A DNA stretch of 64,000 bases from an uncultured Prevotella sp. (GTDB taxonomy: Bacteria > Bacteroidota > Bacteroidia > Bacteroidales > Bacteroidaceae): NCBI GenBank assembly GCA_900553465.1, contig USDT01000010.1, positions 1 to 64,000 on the forward strand, in the 5' to 3' direction. The translations under genes were made by a program, and so were the position numbers. The notes under the pieces were generated by a model. The model ran no database searches. It saw nothing but the letters and a program-made list of their open reading frames with translations, and was not told the DNA's origin. Below are positions 46,973 to 56,724 of this stretch, in pieces. How positions within the stretch are numbered: position 1 is the stretch's first letter; each line of letters begins with the position of its first letter.

Positions 46973-48676
46973 TCAGGCCTCTCTCTGGCGTGTGCCCATA
47001 CGTACCTCGACAACGTTCACAACGTAGTCGGCCAGCTTCTCACACTCGCTCACGATATCCATATACATGGTTCCGATGGCGTATGTGTACTTGTGATCGT
47101 TCACGTCGTTGATGTTCTGACTCTTGAGTTGTGTGCGGTAGTTGTTTATTTCGTTCTCGATGTTGAACGAACGGTTGACGTCAAGATTGTCCTTACGTCC
47201 CGACACGATGACGTTCATCTGAGTGAGGCTGTCGTTGGTAAGACTGAACATCTGATGCAGATGCTGATACTGCTCCTCGGTGAAGTCTTCCTTGCCTTTT
47301 ATCTTGCGGTTGATGGTGCGGGCTATGTTGTAGCAGCTGTCGCCGATACTCTCTATCTCAGAAATCTCACGCAGCATGGCGCGTATCTTTGCCTTCGTGT
47401 CGTCGCTCAGGTGGGCGTTGCTCACGCTGTCGAGATATTTGGCAATCTCAATCTCCATGTTGTCGCTGATGGTCTCGTATTTCTCGATGCGTGCAAAGAG
47501 CTTTGCGAAGTCGGCGTCGTTATTGGTTTCGAGCAGGTCGCGCACCATAGAGAACATGCGCTGTATGCGCTCTGCAAACGAAGTTATCTCCTTACGTGCC
47601 TCAAGCACAGAGAGCTCCGGTGTCTGCATGATACCGCTGCTGATGAAACGCAGGCGGAAGTCCTCGTCCTCGTCGCGGCGCGAAGGCTTTATCATCTTGC
47701 ACACCACCTTCTCCATCTGCGGTATGAACCATATGAGAAGGAACGTGTTGCATACGTTGAACATGGTATGGAACATGGCAAGTACTATCGACAGTTTCTG
47801 TGCGCCAACGTTTCCGTCGGCCGGATTGTAGTCGACAATAGAGCAGACCATATTTACAAACGGATAGAAGAATACGAGAACCCAGATAACACCGAACACG
47901 TTGAACATGAGATGTGCCAGTGCGGCGCGGCGGGCCTGGGTGTTGGCGCCGAGTGCTGCAAGGTTTGCAGTGACGGTGGTGCCGATGTTCTCACCCATGA
48001 CAAGGGCGATACCAAGATATATTGGAAGCACGCCGGTGGAGCACAACAGGATGGTTATGGCCATGACGGCGGCCGATGACTGCACGATACACGTTATCAC
48101 CGTGCCTATAAGAAGGAATGCAATGATGGTGAGATAGCTGCTTGTGTCGAACGACTTGAAGAATTCCACAAGTTCAGGATTGTTGTCGAGCTGCAGCTCC
48201 TTGCCCGCCTGACTGAGCAGGACAAGGCTGAAGAACATGAAGGCTATACCGAAAAGGAAGTCGCCTATGTAGCGGTGGCGCCGCGTATAGATGAGCACAA
48301 GGCCGACTATAAACGCCGGAAAGACAAAGTCGATGAGGTTAACGGAGAATCCGAGACTCATGATCCATGCCGTAAGCGTGGTGCCGATGTTGGCTCCCAT
48401 GATGACGGAGATGGCCTGGGCAAGCGTCAGCAGACCGGCATTGACAAACGAGACGGTCATCACCGTGGTGGCCGACGAGGACTGCACGGCGCACGTTATG
48501 AACGTTCCGGTGAGCATACCGGTGAAACGGTTGGTGGTCATGGCGCCGAGGATATGGCGCAACTGCGATCCGGCCATCTTCTGCAAGGCTTCACTCATTA
48601 CTTTCATGCCATAGATCAGAAGTGCCAAAGAACCGATAATCTTCAAAAAAATACTAAAATAATCCGGCGTTACCAT
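46973..48676 (-). CDS. Na/Pi cotransporter family protein with PhoU-like domain
   Basis: This 567-aa membrane protein has two inverted NptA-type repeats. Each holds the QSS motif that lines the transport path: CAVQSSSATTVMTV at about 63-75 and CIVQSSAAVMAI at about 200. GANIGTT and GENIGTT follow them. About eight TM helices fill residues 5-310. From 330 a PhoU-like helical domain follows (IESIGDSCYNIARTINR region). It probably imports phosphate with sodium. It is divergent from the nucleoside kinase gene with a 90-bp gap. No consensus promoter was identified on this strand. Confidence 0.94.
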   Translation of the reverse strand: MVTPDYFSIFLKIIGSLALLIYGMKVMSEALQKMAGSQLRHILGAMTTNRFTGMLTGTFITCAVQSSSATTVMTVSFVNAGLLTLAQAISVIMGANIGTTLTAWIMSLGFSVNLIDFVFPAFIVGLVLIYTRRHRYIGDFLFGIAFMFFSLVLLSQAGKELQLDNNPELVEFFKSFDTSSYLTIIAFLLIGTVITCIVQSSAAVMAITILLCSTGVLPIYLGIALVMGENIGTTVTANLAALGANTQARRAALAHLMFNVFGVIWVLVFFYPFVNMVCSIVDYNPADGNVGAQKLSIVLAMFHTMFNVCNTFLLIWFIPQMEKVVCKMIKPSRRDEDEDFRLRFISSGIMQTPELSVLEARKEITSFAERIQRMFSMVRDLLETNNDADFAKLFARIEKYETISDNMEIEIAKYLDSVSNAHLSDDTKAKIRAMLREISEIESIGDSCYNIARTINRKIKGKEDFTEEQYQHLHQMFSLTNDSLTQMNVIVSGRKDNLDVNRSFNIENEINNYRTQLKSQNINDVNDHKYTYAIGTMYMDIVSECEKLADYVVNVVEVRMGTRQREA

Positions 48677-48766
48677 ATGTAAATGTTATGATTGTTCAAT
48701 GATGGTATCTACTTTCTGAAAAATAAATTATCTTTACGTTCGCAATAACTTAAACCCTTATCGGAT

Positions 48767-50428
48767 ATGAAACAGAAGTTACAAATACGTTGCAAAAATA
48801 ATAAAAAAACTTTAACAGCAGAAATAGGAAGTACACTTTCTGACATTTTTAATGAATATAAAATGCATATGCCCTACGGCCCTGTGAGCGCGAAGGTGAA
48901 CAACAAAGTGGAAGGCATGCACTACCGTGTGTACAACAACAAGGACGTGGAGTTTCTCGACCTTTATTCGGCGTCGGGTTCGAGAGCCTATACACGCACA
49001 CTTTTCTTCGTATTATGCAAGGCAGTGCACGACATTTTCCCCGACGGCAGCGTGGTGATAGACATCCCCGTGAGCAACGGATACTACTGCGACCTGCAGA
49101 TAGGAAGGGCCGTCACACTGCAGGACGTGGAACGTCTGCGTTCACACATGCAGGAGATAATAGACCGCGCGCTGCCCATCCACCGGCACGAGGCACCCAC
49201 AGAGGAGGCAATAGAGATGTTCAGAAAGCTCGGAACGCACTCTAAAGTGACTCTGCTGAAGACAATAGGAAACATCTACACCACATATTATGAGATAGAC
49301 GGATACGTGGACTACTTCTACGGAACAATGCTCACCAACACATCACAGCTCTATCTCTTCGGACTGGAGAAGTATTACGACGGACTGCTGCTGCGCATCC
49401 CATCGACCGACGACCCGTCGCGGTTGGGCGAACTGACACGTCAGGACAAGATGTTCGAGATATTCCAGGAACACCACCGCTGGCAGAACCTGCTGGGCAT
49501 AGGCACCGTAGGCACATTCAACGAGGCAGTGGCGCACGGCCGCACCAACGACATCATAAACATATCGGAGGCTCTGCAGGAGAAGAAGATATCGCGTATA
49601 GCCGACGAGATTGCCGGACGCAAGGGCGTGAAGGTAGTGCTCATCTCAGGACCTTCATCGAGCGGAAAGACCACAACGTGCAAACGACTGTCCATACAAC
49701 TGCTCACCAACGGCATAAAACCTGTGCCCATATCGCTCGACGACTACTTTGTCGACCGCGAGCTGACACCAAAGGACGACAAGGGCGAGTACGACTACGA
49801 AAGTCTTTACGCCCTCAACCTGCCGCTGCTAAACCAACAGCTCAAGGCGCTTTTCAACGGTGAGGAAGTGGAACTGCCTAAATACAACTTCCAGACAGGA
49901 AAGAGCGAGCGCAGCGGACGACGCATGAGACTGGAGGAAAACGAGATTCTCGTCGTGGAAGGAATACACGCGCTCAACCCCGAACTGACGGCACACATAC
50001 CCGAGGAGCAGAAGTTCCGCGTATATGCGTCGGCTCTCACCACCATATTGCTCGACACTCACAACTACATACCCACCACCGACAACCGCCTGCTGCGCCG
50101 TATCATACGCGACTACAAGTATCGCGGAGTGAGCGCACGCGAGACAATACGCCGATGGCCGAGCGTACGTGCCGGCGAGAACAAGTGGATATTCCCCTAT
50201 CAGGAGAACGCCGACGCCATGTTCAACACGGCAATGATATACGAGCTGGCCGTAATAAAGAGTCAGGCCGAACCGCTGCTCGAGCTCGTACCAGAGAACT
50301 GCGACGAGTACGCCGAGGCCTACCGCCTGCGCAAATTCCTGCGCTACTTCACACCGGTGCGATACAACACCCTGCCCTCCACTTCGCTCCTGCGCGAATT
50401 CCTGGGCGGAAGCTCGTTCAGATATTAA
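48767..50428 (+). CDS. Uridine kinase-like nucleoside kinase with TGS/ThrRS-like N-terminus
   Basis: This 553-aa protein has two parts. Residues 1-250 resemble the TGS and editing-like region of threonyl-tRNA synthetase: TLSDIFNEYKMHMPYGPVSAKVNNKVEG, then IGRAVTLQDVERLR. Residues 280-553 form a P-loop kinase of the uridine kinase/phosphoribulokinase family, with Walker A SGPSSSGKTTTCKR at about 294, SLDDYFVDR, and EGIHALNP. This fusion is widespread in Bacteroidota and Clostridia, annotated as nucleoside kinase; its true substrate is not firmly known. The gene is monocistronic with a terminator. TATCTTTA at about 48733 may be a weak -7 box. Confidence 0.92.
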   Translation: MKQKLQIRCKNNKKTLTAEIGSTLSDIFNEYKMHMPYGPVSAKVNNKVEGMHYRVYNNKDVEFLDLYSASGSRAYTRTLFFVLCKAVHDIFPDGSVVIDIPVSNGYYCDLQIGRAVTLQDVERLRSHMQEIIDRALPIHRHEAPTEEAIEMFRKLGTHSKVTLLKTIGNIYTTYYEIDGYVDYFYGTMLTNTSQLYLFGLEKYYDGLLLRIPSTDDPSRLGELTRQDKMFEIFQEHHRWQNLLGIGTVGTFNEAVAHGRTNDIINISEALQEKKISRIADEIAGRKGVKVVLISGPSSSGKTTTCKRLSIQLLTNGIKPVPISLDDYFVDRELTPKDDKGEYDYESLYALNLPLLNQQLKALFNGEEVELPKYNFQTGKSERSGRRMRLEENEILVVEGIHALNPELTAHIPEEQKFRVYASALTTILLDTHNYIPTTDNRLLRRIIRDYKYRGVSARETIRRWPSVRAGENKWIFPYQENADAMFNTAMIYELAVIKSQAEPLLELVPENCDEYAEAYRLRKFLRYFTPVRYNTLPSTSLLREFLGGSSFRY

Positions 50429-50446
50429 ACCACACATCTATAATAT

Positions 50447-50485
50447 AAGGCCGCCCGCGTATTATTACATCGGACGGCCTTTTTC
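50447..50485 (+). terminator. Terminator of the nucleoside kinase gene
   Basis: AAGGCCG-CCCG pairs with CGGA-CGGCCTT and is followed by TTTTTCC, 18 bp past the stop. Confidence 0.85.
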
Positions 50486-50526
50486 CATTGACGGGCATCA
50501 CAACACTGCGTCACGCCCCACGGAAA

Positions 50527-50975
50527 TGCATATTTATGCAATTCCGGCAGTAAAAAGTTTTGACAAAAAATTTTTGCAAAATAGAAAACGGAGCGTGGCG
50601 ATACGGGCTTTATCAGCCGGATGTTTCTTTCACGGGCAGCCGTGTTTTTCTTTCCGTGAGGCATAAAAATTCAGACGGTTTTGCGGAACGGCCTTTTCCG
50701 CCCTGCGAAACAGACTGTTTCAGGGTGTGATATTGAGCATATCAGGGCCTGATATGGCCCATATCGTTGCATGATACGGGCTGTTTCGCAGCGCAACAAT
50801 GAAGACATCGGATTGCCGGAAAATGCAAACCGCTGACTGACAACCGTTTGCACAACCCTCTCAAAACTCGCGAATTTGCGACCGAAGAGACTGTTGCCCG
50901 CAAATACGACGGCTATGAAGAGTTGAGGGAAAATATTTATGCATAAAAAAATTGCATATCTGTATATTTATGCAA
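50527..50975 (+). repeat. Intergenic mosaic element E8 with 22-bp dyad array
   Basis: E8 lies in plus polarity between the convergent nucleoside kinase and PAP2 genes. It opens with the palindrome TGCATATTTATGCA (50527-50540) and has a left module with AAAAAGTTTTGACAAAAAAT. The array (50668-50799) has six units, e.g. 50734-50755, TGAGCATATC-AGGGCCTGATAT. The right module (50831-50886) carries ACCCTCTCAAAACTCGCG and GAATTTGCGACCGAAGAG. Two more palindrome-like ends (ATATTTATGCAT at 50933-50944; TATATTTATGCA near 50963) close it. It is an inverted close copy of E6. No ORF. Confidence 0.85.
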
Positions 50976-51117
50976 TTTTGTCTTTGGTCCGCCCGACGTG
51001 ACGGAAGGACGTTCCGACATCAGACAGACCACGCGCCGGTATGCTCACCGTCACACACCGTTACGGCTCCCGACACCACAACGTCTTATGCCAACCGCGT
51101 CGCGCACGGGCTACCGT

Positions 51118-52095
51118 TCATCTGCGACTGCGCTTCAGACGCATCTTGCCGGTGAGCCCGAAGAGCAACGCATATATCGCAAATCCGCTCACAAGTCCGG
51201 CAATAGAGTCGATGGCATAGTGAGCCTGAATGTAAACCGTGGACAGACACAGCAGCACATAGAGCGGTGCCAGTACAACAAGAAGCACCTTGTTGCGACT
51301 GTGTGCGGCAAGCATCATCAGTATGGTGGCCACTCCCACGTGCGAGCTTGGGAACGCCGCAGTGGGCCGTTCGCCCGCAGCCTTGGCGCTCTCCACCATT
51401 GCGTAGAACGTGCCGTCGGTGTATCCCGGCGTGGGAAGACACTCGCGGTGGGTGTTGAAATAATATTGTACGTCGGGGAATATGCCTGCCGTTACGTTGT
51501 CGATACCTATCGCCCTGTAGTAGAACGTCGGGCCGGTGACGGGCACGAATACGAACACCACATAATAGATGAAGAACGCGGCCATGATGATGAAGGCGCA
51601 ACGCTCGAACTCTTCATAGCGACAGAAGAAATAGAAAAACACCACCAGCGCTATCATAGGATAATAGGAGGCATAGCCAAGGCTCATCAGCTCGCTCACA
51701 ACAGGCGAGGAGAAGGTGGCCGCAAAGACAAGTGCGGGCTGGAATCCGAACATCGACTGCTCCAGAGAAGCAAACACATAGTCGAGATTAGGAAACACCC
51801 GGTTGAGCTCATAAGTGTCCGGATACCACCAGGCAAGCAGCACTATCTGCGTGATGACGCGTGCGGCGCGTGTCAGACGGCACGGCACAAGCCGGTAAAC
51901 CACCCACAGTGCCAGTATGGTAGCCAGCACACGCATGCGTCCGAGCACCATTGCCTCGGGATTGACGCTCTTGGTGTAAGTGAACAGCAGCACCATAAGC
52001 GTGAGCACAGTGTATGCCACGACAGCCCACTCCACGGCCAGCAGACCGCGCACGGGCTTCTTCTCAATCTCGAAAAGTTTCTTTATGTAGTTCAT
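51118..52095 (-). CDS. PAP2-superfamily membrane phosphatase/transferase
   Basis: This 325-aa integral membrane protein has about six to eight TM helices. The PAP2 catalytic motifs are seen late: FPSSHVGVA (motif 2, His) and YIQAHYAIDSIAG (motif 3, His and Asp), with KAAGERPTA just before as a possible motif 1 region. The family dephosphorylates lipid phosphates or transfers phospho-head groups; sphingolipid-type head-group transferases in Bacteroidota belong here too, so the substrate is open. It starts 7 bp after the epimerase gene, in the operon 54060 to 51118. Confidence 0.9.
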   Translation of the reverse strand: MNYIKKLFEIEKKPVRGLLAVEWAVVAYTVLTLMVLLFTYTKSVNPEAMVLGRMRVLATILALWVVYRLVPCRLTRAARVITQIVLLAWWYPDTYELNRVFPNLDYVFASLEQSMFGFQPALVFAATFSSPVVSELMSLGYASYYPMIALVVFFYFFCRYEEFERCAFIIMAAFFIYYVVFVFVPVTGPTFYYRAIGIDNVTAGIFPDVQYYFNTHRECLPTPGYTDGTFYAMVESAKAAGERPTAAFPSSHVGVATILMMLAAHSRNKVLLVVLAPLYVLLCLSTVYIQAHYAIDSIAGLVSGFAIYALLFGLTGKMRLKRSRR

Positions 52096-52102
52096 TTCAG
52101 TG

Positions 52103-53101
52103 TCATAACCATTTGTTATCCTTATACCATGCCACCGTCTCCTTCACTCCGCGGTCGAGCTGATAATGCGGGTGATAGCCCAGTTCGTCGAATGCCGGCT
52201 CCACGTCGCAGCGCCAGTTGCGCTGGCGCAGTATGTGATACTTGTCGGCGTTGAGCGGTGTCGCCTTGCCGGTGATGCGGCTTATGCGCTCGCCTGCCCA
52301 CGTTATGACGCGCAGCATCCATATCGGAGCCACTATGCGCACCATCCAGGGGTTTCCCAGTTCACGGCGCAACAGATTACTGAAGTCGGTCGAGGAATAC
52401 ACCTGTCCGTCTGTCAGGAAGTACTTGCGGCCGCTCATGCCTCTGTCGAAGGCGAGGAACACGGCCTGCACCACGTCTTTCACATATACGAAAGTGATGT
52501 CCTGACGTCTGAAACCAACAGCAAAATCCACATGCGAGGCTATGCTCTTGGCCATCAGGAAATAGTCGGTCTCGCGCGGACCGTAAACGCCCGTGGGGCG
52601 CAGAATGATGTAAGGGAAGTCGTTGCCTATCGATTCAAGATACTGCTCCGCCTCAAGCTTGCTGCGGCCATAGGCTGTGTTGGGGCGCGGAACGTCGTTC
52701 TCGTTTATGTCGCGATAGGGCTGTCGCTCGCACACAGCGCCGAACACGCTGAGCGAGCTCAGAAATACAAAACGCTTTATGGGCATCAACAGTGCCAGAA
52801 GGGCGTCCACCAGATTCTTCGTTCCTTCGGTGTTCACACGGCGGAAATCCTCGCGGTGCAGACATTTCGTCACTCCTGCCGAATGCACCACGTAGTCGAA
52901 CGTGTGGCCCTTGAGCTGACTTTTCAGCCTCTCGGCCGACGAAAAGTCGAGCTCTATGAAGTTTATGCGTTTGTCGGTGAGATAACGGCGCGAACTTGTC
53001 GGCCTCACGGCGGCCCATACGTTCATGCCGCGGCGCAACGCTTCTTCAACGATAAAGCTGCCGATGAAGCCGCTCGCGCCGGTTACAAGGATATTGTTCA
53101 T
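52103..53101 (-). CDS. NAD-dependent epimerase/dehydratase (extended SDR)
   Basis: This 332-aa Rossmann enzyme acts on nucleotide sugars, sterol-like or dihydroflavonol-like substrates. It has the N-terminal VTGASGFIGSFIVEEA (NAD-binding GxxGxxG) and the catalytic Tyr and Lys in AYGRSKLEAE, with Ser in FLSSLSVFG before it. ILRPTGVYGPRE gives the family proline/glycine loop. The substrate cannot be read from sequence. Its neighbours (PAP2 protein 7 bp downstream, CDF transporter upstream) suggest an envelope lipid or sugar role, which is only inference. Confidence 0.93.
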   Translation of the reverse strand: MNNILVTGASGFIGSFIVEEALRRGMNVWAAVRPTSSRRYLTDKRINFIELDFSSAERLKSQLKGHTFDYVVHSAGVTKCLHREDFRRVNTEGTKNLVDALLALLMPIKRFVFLSSLSVFGAVCERQPYRDINENDVPRPNTAYGRSKLEAEQYLESIGNDFPYIILRPTGVYGPRETDYFLMAKSIASHVDFAVGFRRQDITFVYVKDVVQAVFLAFDRGMSGRKYFLTDGQVYSSTDFSNLLRRELGNPWMVRIVAPIWMLRVITWAGERISRITGKATPLNADKYHILRQRNWRCDVEPAFDELGYHPHYQLDRGVKETVAWYKDNKWL

Positions 53102-53136
53102 TTTTGCAGTCAGTTGACTTTAGGTGATCAATCAGC

Positions 53137-54060
53137 TCATTTCGACGGGGCATGATAGCAGCCGTCGTTCTTGAGAGGTTCCACATGTATGTTCACATGC
53201 GTCGGGCTGCCGAAGCGTTCGCGCAGCCTGTGTTCTATGTTTGTGGCGTGTTCGTGTGCCTCATACAGCGAAAGGCTGCCCGGCATACGCACATGCATCT
53301 CTATGGCATAAAGGCTTCCGATGCGTCGTGTGCACAGATGGTGTATGCCGCTCACCTCCGGCTCGCTCGTGGCAATGCCCACAATCTCGTTCTTTATGTT
53401 CTCCGGCAGGCTTTCCTCGAGCAGTTCGCCCGTTGCGTTGCGCACCAGCGAATAGGCCGCACGTATGATGAGCAGACCCACAACAACGGCAGCTATTGGG
53501 TCGAGCACCGCCCACTCGCTGCCAAGAAGGATTGCACCGCCGATGCCGATGGTGGTGCCGATAGACGAGAGGGCGTCGCTGCGGTGGTGCCATGCGTTGG
53601 CAGTGAGCACCTGCGAATCAATCTTCCGTCCCACAGCCATGGTCACACGGAACGTCAGTTCCTTCACCGCAATGCTCACCAGAGCCGCCACCAAGGCTAT
53701 GACTCCCGGCGTCTCTATGGCCTTGCCGTTGAAAAAGTCGATTATGGTCGACACTCCTTCCATGCATATCATGGCGCCCGTGGCAAACAGCACCGCGCCT
53801 ATGATGGCCGTGGCCAGTGTCTCATACTTGCCATGACCGTAGTCGTGGCCGTAATCCTGCGGCTTGCTGCTCAGTCTGACAAAGACGAGCACCACAATGT
53901 CGGTGAGAAAATCGGAAAGCGAATGGGCCGCGTCGGCTATCATGGCCGCCGAGCCTCCCACTATTCCTGCAACAAACTTGAATACGAGCAACACCACATT
54001 GGCCACGCCGCCAAGCAGCGTCACCTGGTAGATCTTGTGCTCACGCTCATCCATTTTCAT
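53137..54060 (-). CDS. Cation diffusion facilitator (zinc/iron/manganese efflux)
   Basis: The 307-aa transporter exports divalent metals by proton exchange. Six TM helices occupy about 12-205. Transport-site residues appear in IADAAHSLSDFLTD (TM2, Asp/His/Asp pattern) and AWHHRSDALSS (TM5, HxxxD). The cytoplasmic C-terminal domain, with EMHVRMPGSLSLYEAHEHA and HVNIHVEP, is the usual metal-sensing dimer domain. The metal is not decidable; the HxxxD form of TM5 is consistent with zinc-type CDFs. It is the first gene of the operon and has its own -7 box. Confidence 0.95.
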   Translation of the reverse strand: MKMDEREHKIYQVTLLGGVANVVLLVFKFVAGIVGGSAAMIADAAHSLSDFLTDIVVLVFVRLSSKPQDYGHDYGHGKYETLATAIIGAVLFATGAMICMEGVSTIIDFFNGKAIETPGVIALVAALVSIAVKELTFRVTMAVGRKIDSQVLTANAWHHRSDALSSIGTTIGIGGAILLGSEWAVLDPIAAVVVGLLIIRAAYSLVRNATGELLEESLPENIKNEIVGIATSEPEVSGIHHLCTRRIGSLYAIEMHVRMPGSLSLYEAHEHATNIEHRLRERFGSPTHVNIHVEPLKNDGCYHAPSK

Positions 54061-54083
54061 AACCCTATTGATATAAACGGATG

Positions 54084-54091
54084 CAAATTTA
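54084..54091 (-). promoter_or_regulatory. -7 box TAAATTTG of the CDF-epimerase-PAP2 operon
   Basis: Minus-strand TAnnTTTG match 24 bp upstream of ATG 54060; no clear -33. Confidence 0.55.
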
Positions 54092-54339
54092 CGTATTTTA
54101 ATTCACAATACACCCTACTATTCATTATTTTGTATAAAACAGAAGATTTAATGCAAAATTATCGTAACGGAAACAAGGTATCTCAGATTTATTTTGTTTA
54201 TTTGCATATACATATCGCCGGGCCATGCGCCATGGGCTCCGACATGCCGCGACAAAGCCGCGGCCATACAACGGCAAAGCCCTGACCACACGGCACTGAC
54301 GGCATCAGTATCGGTCCGGCAACTAAAAACCCCAACATT

Positions 54340-56535
54340 ATGGCAAAAGGAAGAAAAGGCGGCAAACGCCTGTCAAGAAAACAACTTTCGGAGAAGCTCG
54401 AAGGCTTCTTCACCACCCAACCCGACAAAACATTCAGTTTCAAGGAAATATTCCGCACTCTGCACCTAGACACCCACCCGCTCAAGATGCTGGCAATCGA
54501 CATCATGGAGGAGATGGCATGGGACGATTTCCTCACTAAGGTGAGCGACAACTCCTACCGGCTCAACACCAAAGGGCAGGTGCAGGAGGGCACGTTCCAG
54601 CGCAAGCAGAACGGAAAGAACTCGTTCATACCCGACGACGGCACCAAGCCTATATTCGTTGCGGAGCGCAACTCCATGTGGGCGCTGACGGGAGACAAGG
54701 TGAGAGTGTCTGTCATGGCGCGCCGCCAGAAACACATAAAGGAGGCACAGGTCATCGAGATAATAAAGCGTGCCAAGGACACCTTCGTAGGAAAGCTGCG
54801 CTCCGACCGCGACATCACCTATCTCATCACACAGGACGGCACTCTGCCGGCTGGCATCATCATACCGCGCCGCAAGCTCAAGGGAGGTAAAAACGGCGAC
54901 AAGGCCGTGGTGAGAATAATGCAATGGCCCGACAGCGAGAACCGCAACATGATAGGCGAGGTGGTTGATGTGCTCGGACCGACGGGCGACAACGATGTAG
55001 AAATGAACACCATCCTCGCACAGTACGGCCTGCCCTACAAATATCCTAAGGCTGTAGAAGAAGCCGCCGACAAGATAACGGGCGAGATAACCGAGGAAGA
55101 TCTGAAAGAACGCGAGGACTTCCGCGACATCTTCACGTGCACCATCGACCCGCACGACGCCAAGGACTTCGACGACGCACTGTCCATCAGACAGCTCGAC
55201 AACGGCCTTTGGGAAGTGGGAGTGCACATCGCCGACGTGTCACACTACGTCAAAGAGGGTTCAATAATAGACAAGGAGGCACAGAAACGCGCCACGAGTA
55301 TCTACCTCGTCGACCGCACAATACCTATGCTTCCGGAACATCTCTGCAACTTCGTATGCTCTCTTCGCCCCGATGAGGAGAAGCTATGCTACAGCGTGAT
55401 ATTCAATCTCGACGACGAGGCCACGGTGAAGAACTACCGCATTGTGCACACCGTCATACGCAGCAACCGCCGCTATGCCTACGAGGAAGTGCAGCAACTG
55501 CTCGAGGACAACGGCGTGGTTGACGGCACAGGCGAGCCGGCACCCGCTCCTGGAAAGGACGGATACAAGGGTGAGAACGCCGAGATGCTCATCACGCTCG
55601 ACCGTCTTGCCAAGAAGCTGCGCAAGGCACGGTTTGCCAACGGAGCCGTGAAGTTCGACCGCGAGGAACTTCATTTCGACATCGACGAGACCGGAAAGCC
55701 GGTGCGTTGCTACTTCAAGAGGTCGAAAGACGCAAATAAACTCATCGAGGAATTCATGCTTCTTGCCAACCGCACGGTAGCAGAGAGCGTGGGCAAGGTA
55801 AAGAAAGGCGTCAAGGCAAAGACTCTGCCATACCGTATTCACGACAATCCCGACCCGCAGAAGCTGGAGACTCTGCGCGAGTTCATCGTAAAATTCGGCT
55901 ACAAACTCAAGACCGAAGGCACCAAGGGAGCAACGGCACGGTCGCTCAACAAGCTCATGGACGACTGCCAGGGAAAGAAGGAACAGAACCTCATACAGAC
56001 CGTAGCACTGCGCGCCATGATGAAGGCGAAATACTCGATACACAACATCGGCCACTTCGGACTGGCCTTCGAATACTACACTCACTTCACTTCGCCCATC
56101 CGACGCTATCCCGACACTATGGTGCACCGCCTGCTCACACGCTACCAACAGGGCGGACGCAGCGCCAACCGCGAGCACTACGAGGAGCTGTGCGAGCACT
56201 CGAGCGAGATGGAACAGATAGCTGCCAACGCCGAACGCGACTCAATCAAGTACAAGGCAGTGGAGTTTATGAGCGACAAGATAGGCAATGTCTACGACGC
56301 ACACATAAGCGGTCTGCAGTCGTATGGCATCTACTGCGAGATTGACGAGAACCATTGCGAAGGACTGGTGCCCATGCGCGACCTCAACGATGACTACTAC
56401 GACTTCGACGAACGCAACTATTGCCTGGTCGGACGCCACCGTCATCACAAGTATCAGTTGGGTGATCCGATCCGCATAAAAGTGGCAGCGGCCAATCTGG
56501 AGAAGAAACAGCTCGACTTCACTCTGGCCGAATGA
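54340..56535 (+). CDS. rnr: Ribonuclease R (RNase II family exoribonuclease)
   Basis: The 731-aa 3'-5' exoribonuclease degrades structured RNA. A basic N-terminus (MAKGRKGGKRLSRK) is followed by a winged-helix region and cold-shock domains (about 65-225). The RNB catalytic domain (about 255-590) holds DPHDAKDFDDALSI with the metal-binding Asp residues, VDRTIPMLPEHL, and FTSPIRRYPDTMVHR. A C-terminal S1 domain (about 640-728) ends the protein. Length is normal for RNase R. The start at 54340 was chosen as the first ATG before the basic N-terminus; a promoter was not clearly found in the 280-bp gap. Confidence 0.97.
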   Translation: MAKGRKGGKRLSRKQLSEKLEGFFTTQPDKTFSFKEIFRTLHLDTHPLKMLAIDIMEEMAWDDFLTKVSDNSYRLNTKGQVQEGTFQRKQNGKNSFIPDDGTKPIFVAERNSMWALTGDKVRVSVMARRQKHIKEAQVIEIIKRAKDTFVGKLRSDRDITYLITQDGTLPAGIIIPRRKLKGGKNGDKAVVRIMQWPDSENRNMIGEVVDVLGPTGDNDVEMNTILAQYGLPYKYPKAVEEAADKITGEITEEDLKEREDFRDIFTCTIDPHDAKDFDDALSIRQLDNGLWEVGVHIADVSHYVKEGSIIDKEAQKRATSIYLVDRTIPMLPEHLCNFVCSLRPDEEKLCYSVIFNLDDEATVKNYRIVHTVIRSNRRYAYEEVQQLLEDNGVVDGTGEPAPAPGKDGYKGENAEMLITLDRLAKKLRKARFANGAVKFDREELHFDIDETGKPVRCYFKRSKDANKLIEEFMLLANRTVAESVGKVKKGVKAKTLPYRIHDNPDPQKLETLREFIVKFGYKLKTEGTKGATARSLNKLMDDCQGKKEQNLIQTVALRAMMKAKYSIHNIGHFGLAFEYYTHFTSPIRRYPDTMVHRLLTRYQQGGRSANREHYEELCEHSSEMEQIAANAERDSIKYKAVEFMSDKIGNVYDAHISGLQSYGIYCEIDENHCEGLVPMRDLNDDYYDFDERNYCLVGRHRHHKYQLGDPIRIKVAAANLEKKQLDFTLAE

Positions 56536-56625
56536 GGCCGTCTGACGGCAATATCTGCAAAGCATAAAGCGTGTGTGTGAGGAAAAATAAACGTCTATTT
56601 ATTTCTTCATACACACGGTTTGCAC

Positions 56626-56633
56626 TATCTTTG
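56626..56633 (+). promoter_or_regulatory. -7 box TATCTTTG of the rbfA-lolC/E operon
   Basis: TAnnTTTG match with TTTC at the -33 position (56602-56605), about 92 bp before the rbfA ATG. Confidence 0.6.
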
Positions 56634-56724
56634 CATAAGATTTGCTACACTCGGGAAATTAAGAACAAGTTCTCTTTCCTCTCGTTTGCCAAATCTCTGC
56701 ATTCAAAACAACAACACGTAAATT

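Noticed and set aside
50998..52254. Plus-strand ORF of 418 aa
   Set aside because: Antisense to the PAP2 gene and the end of the epimerase gene; low-complexity His/Arg content.
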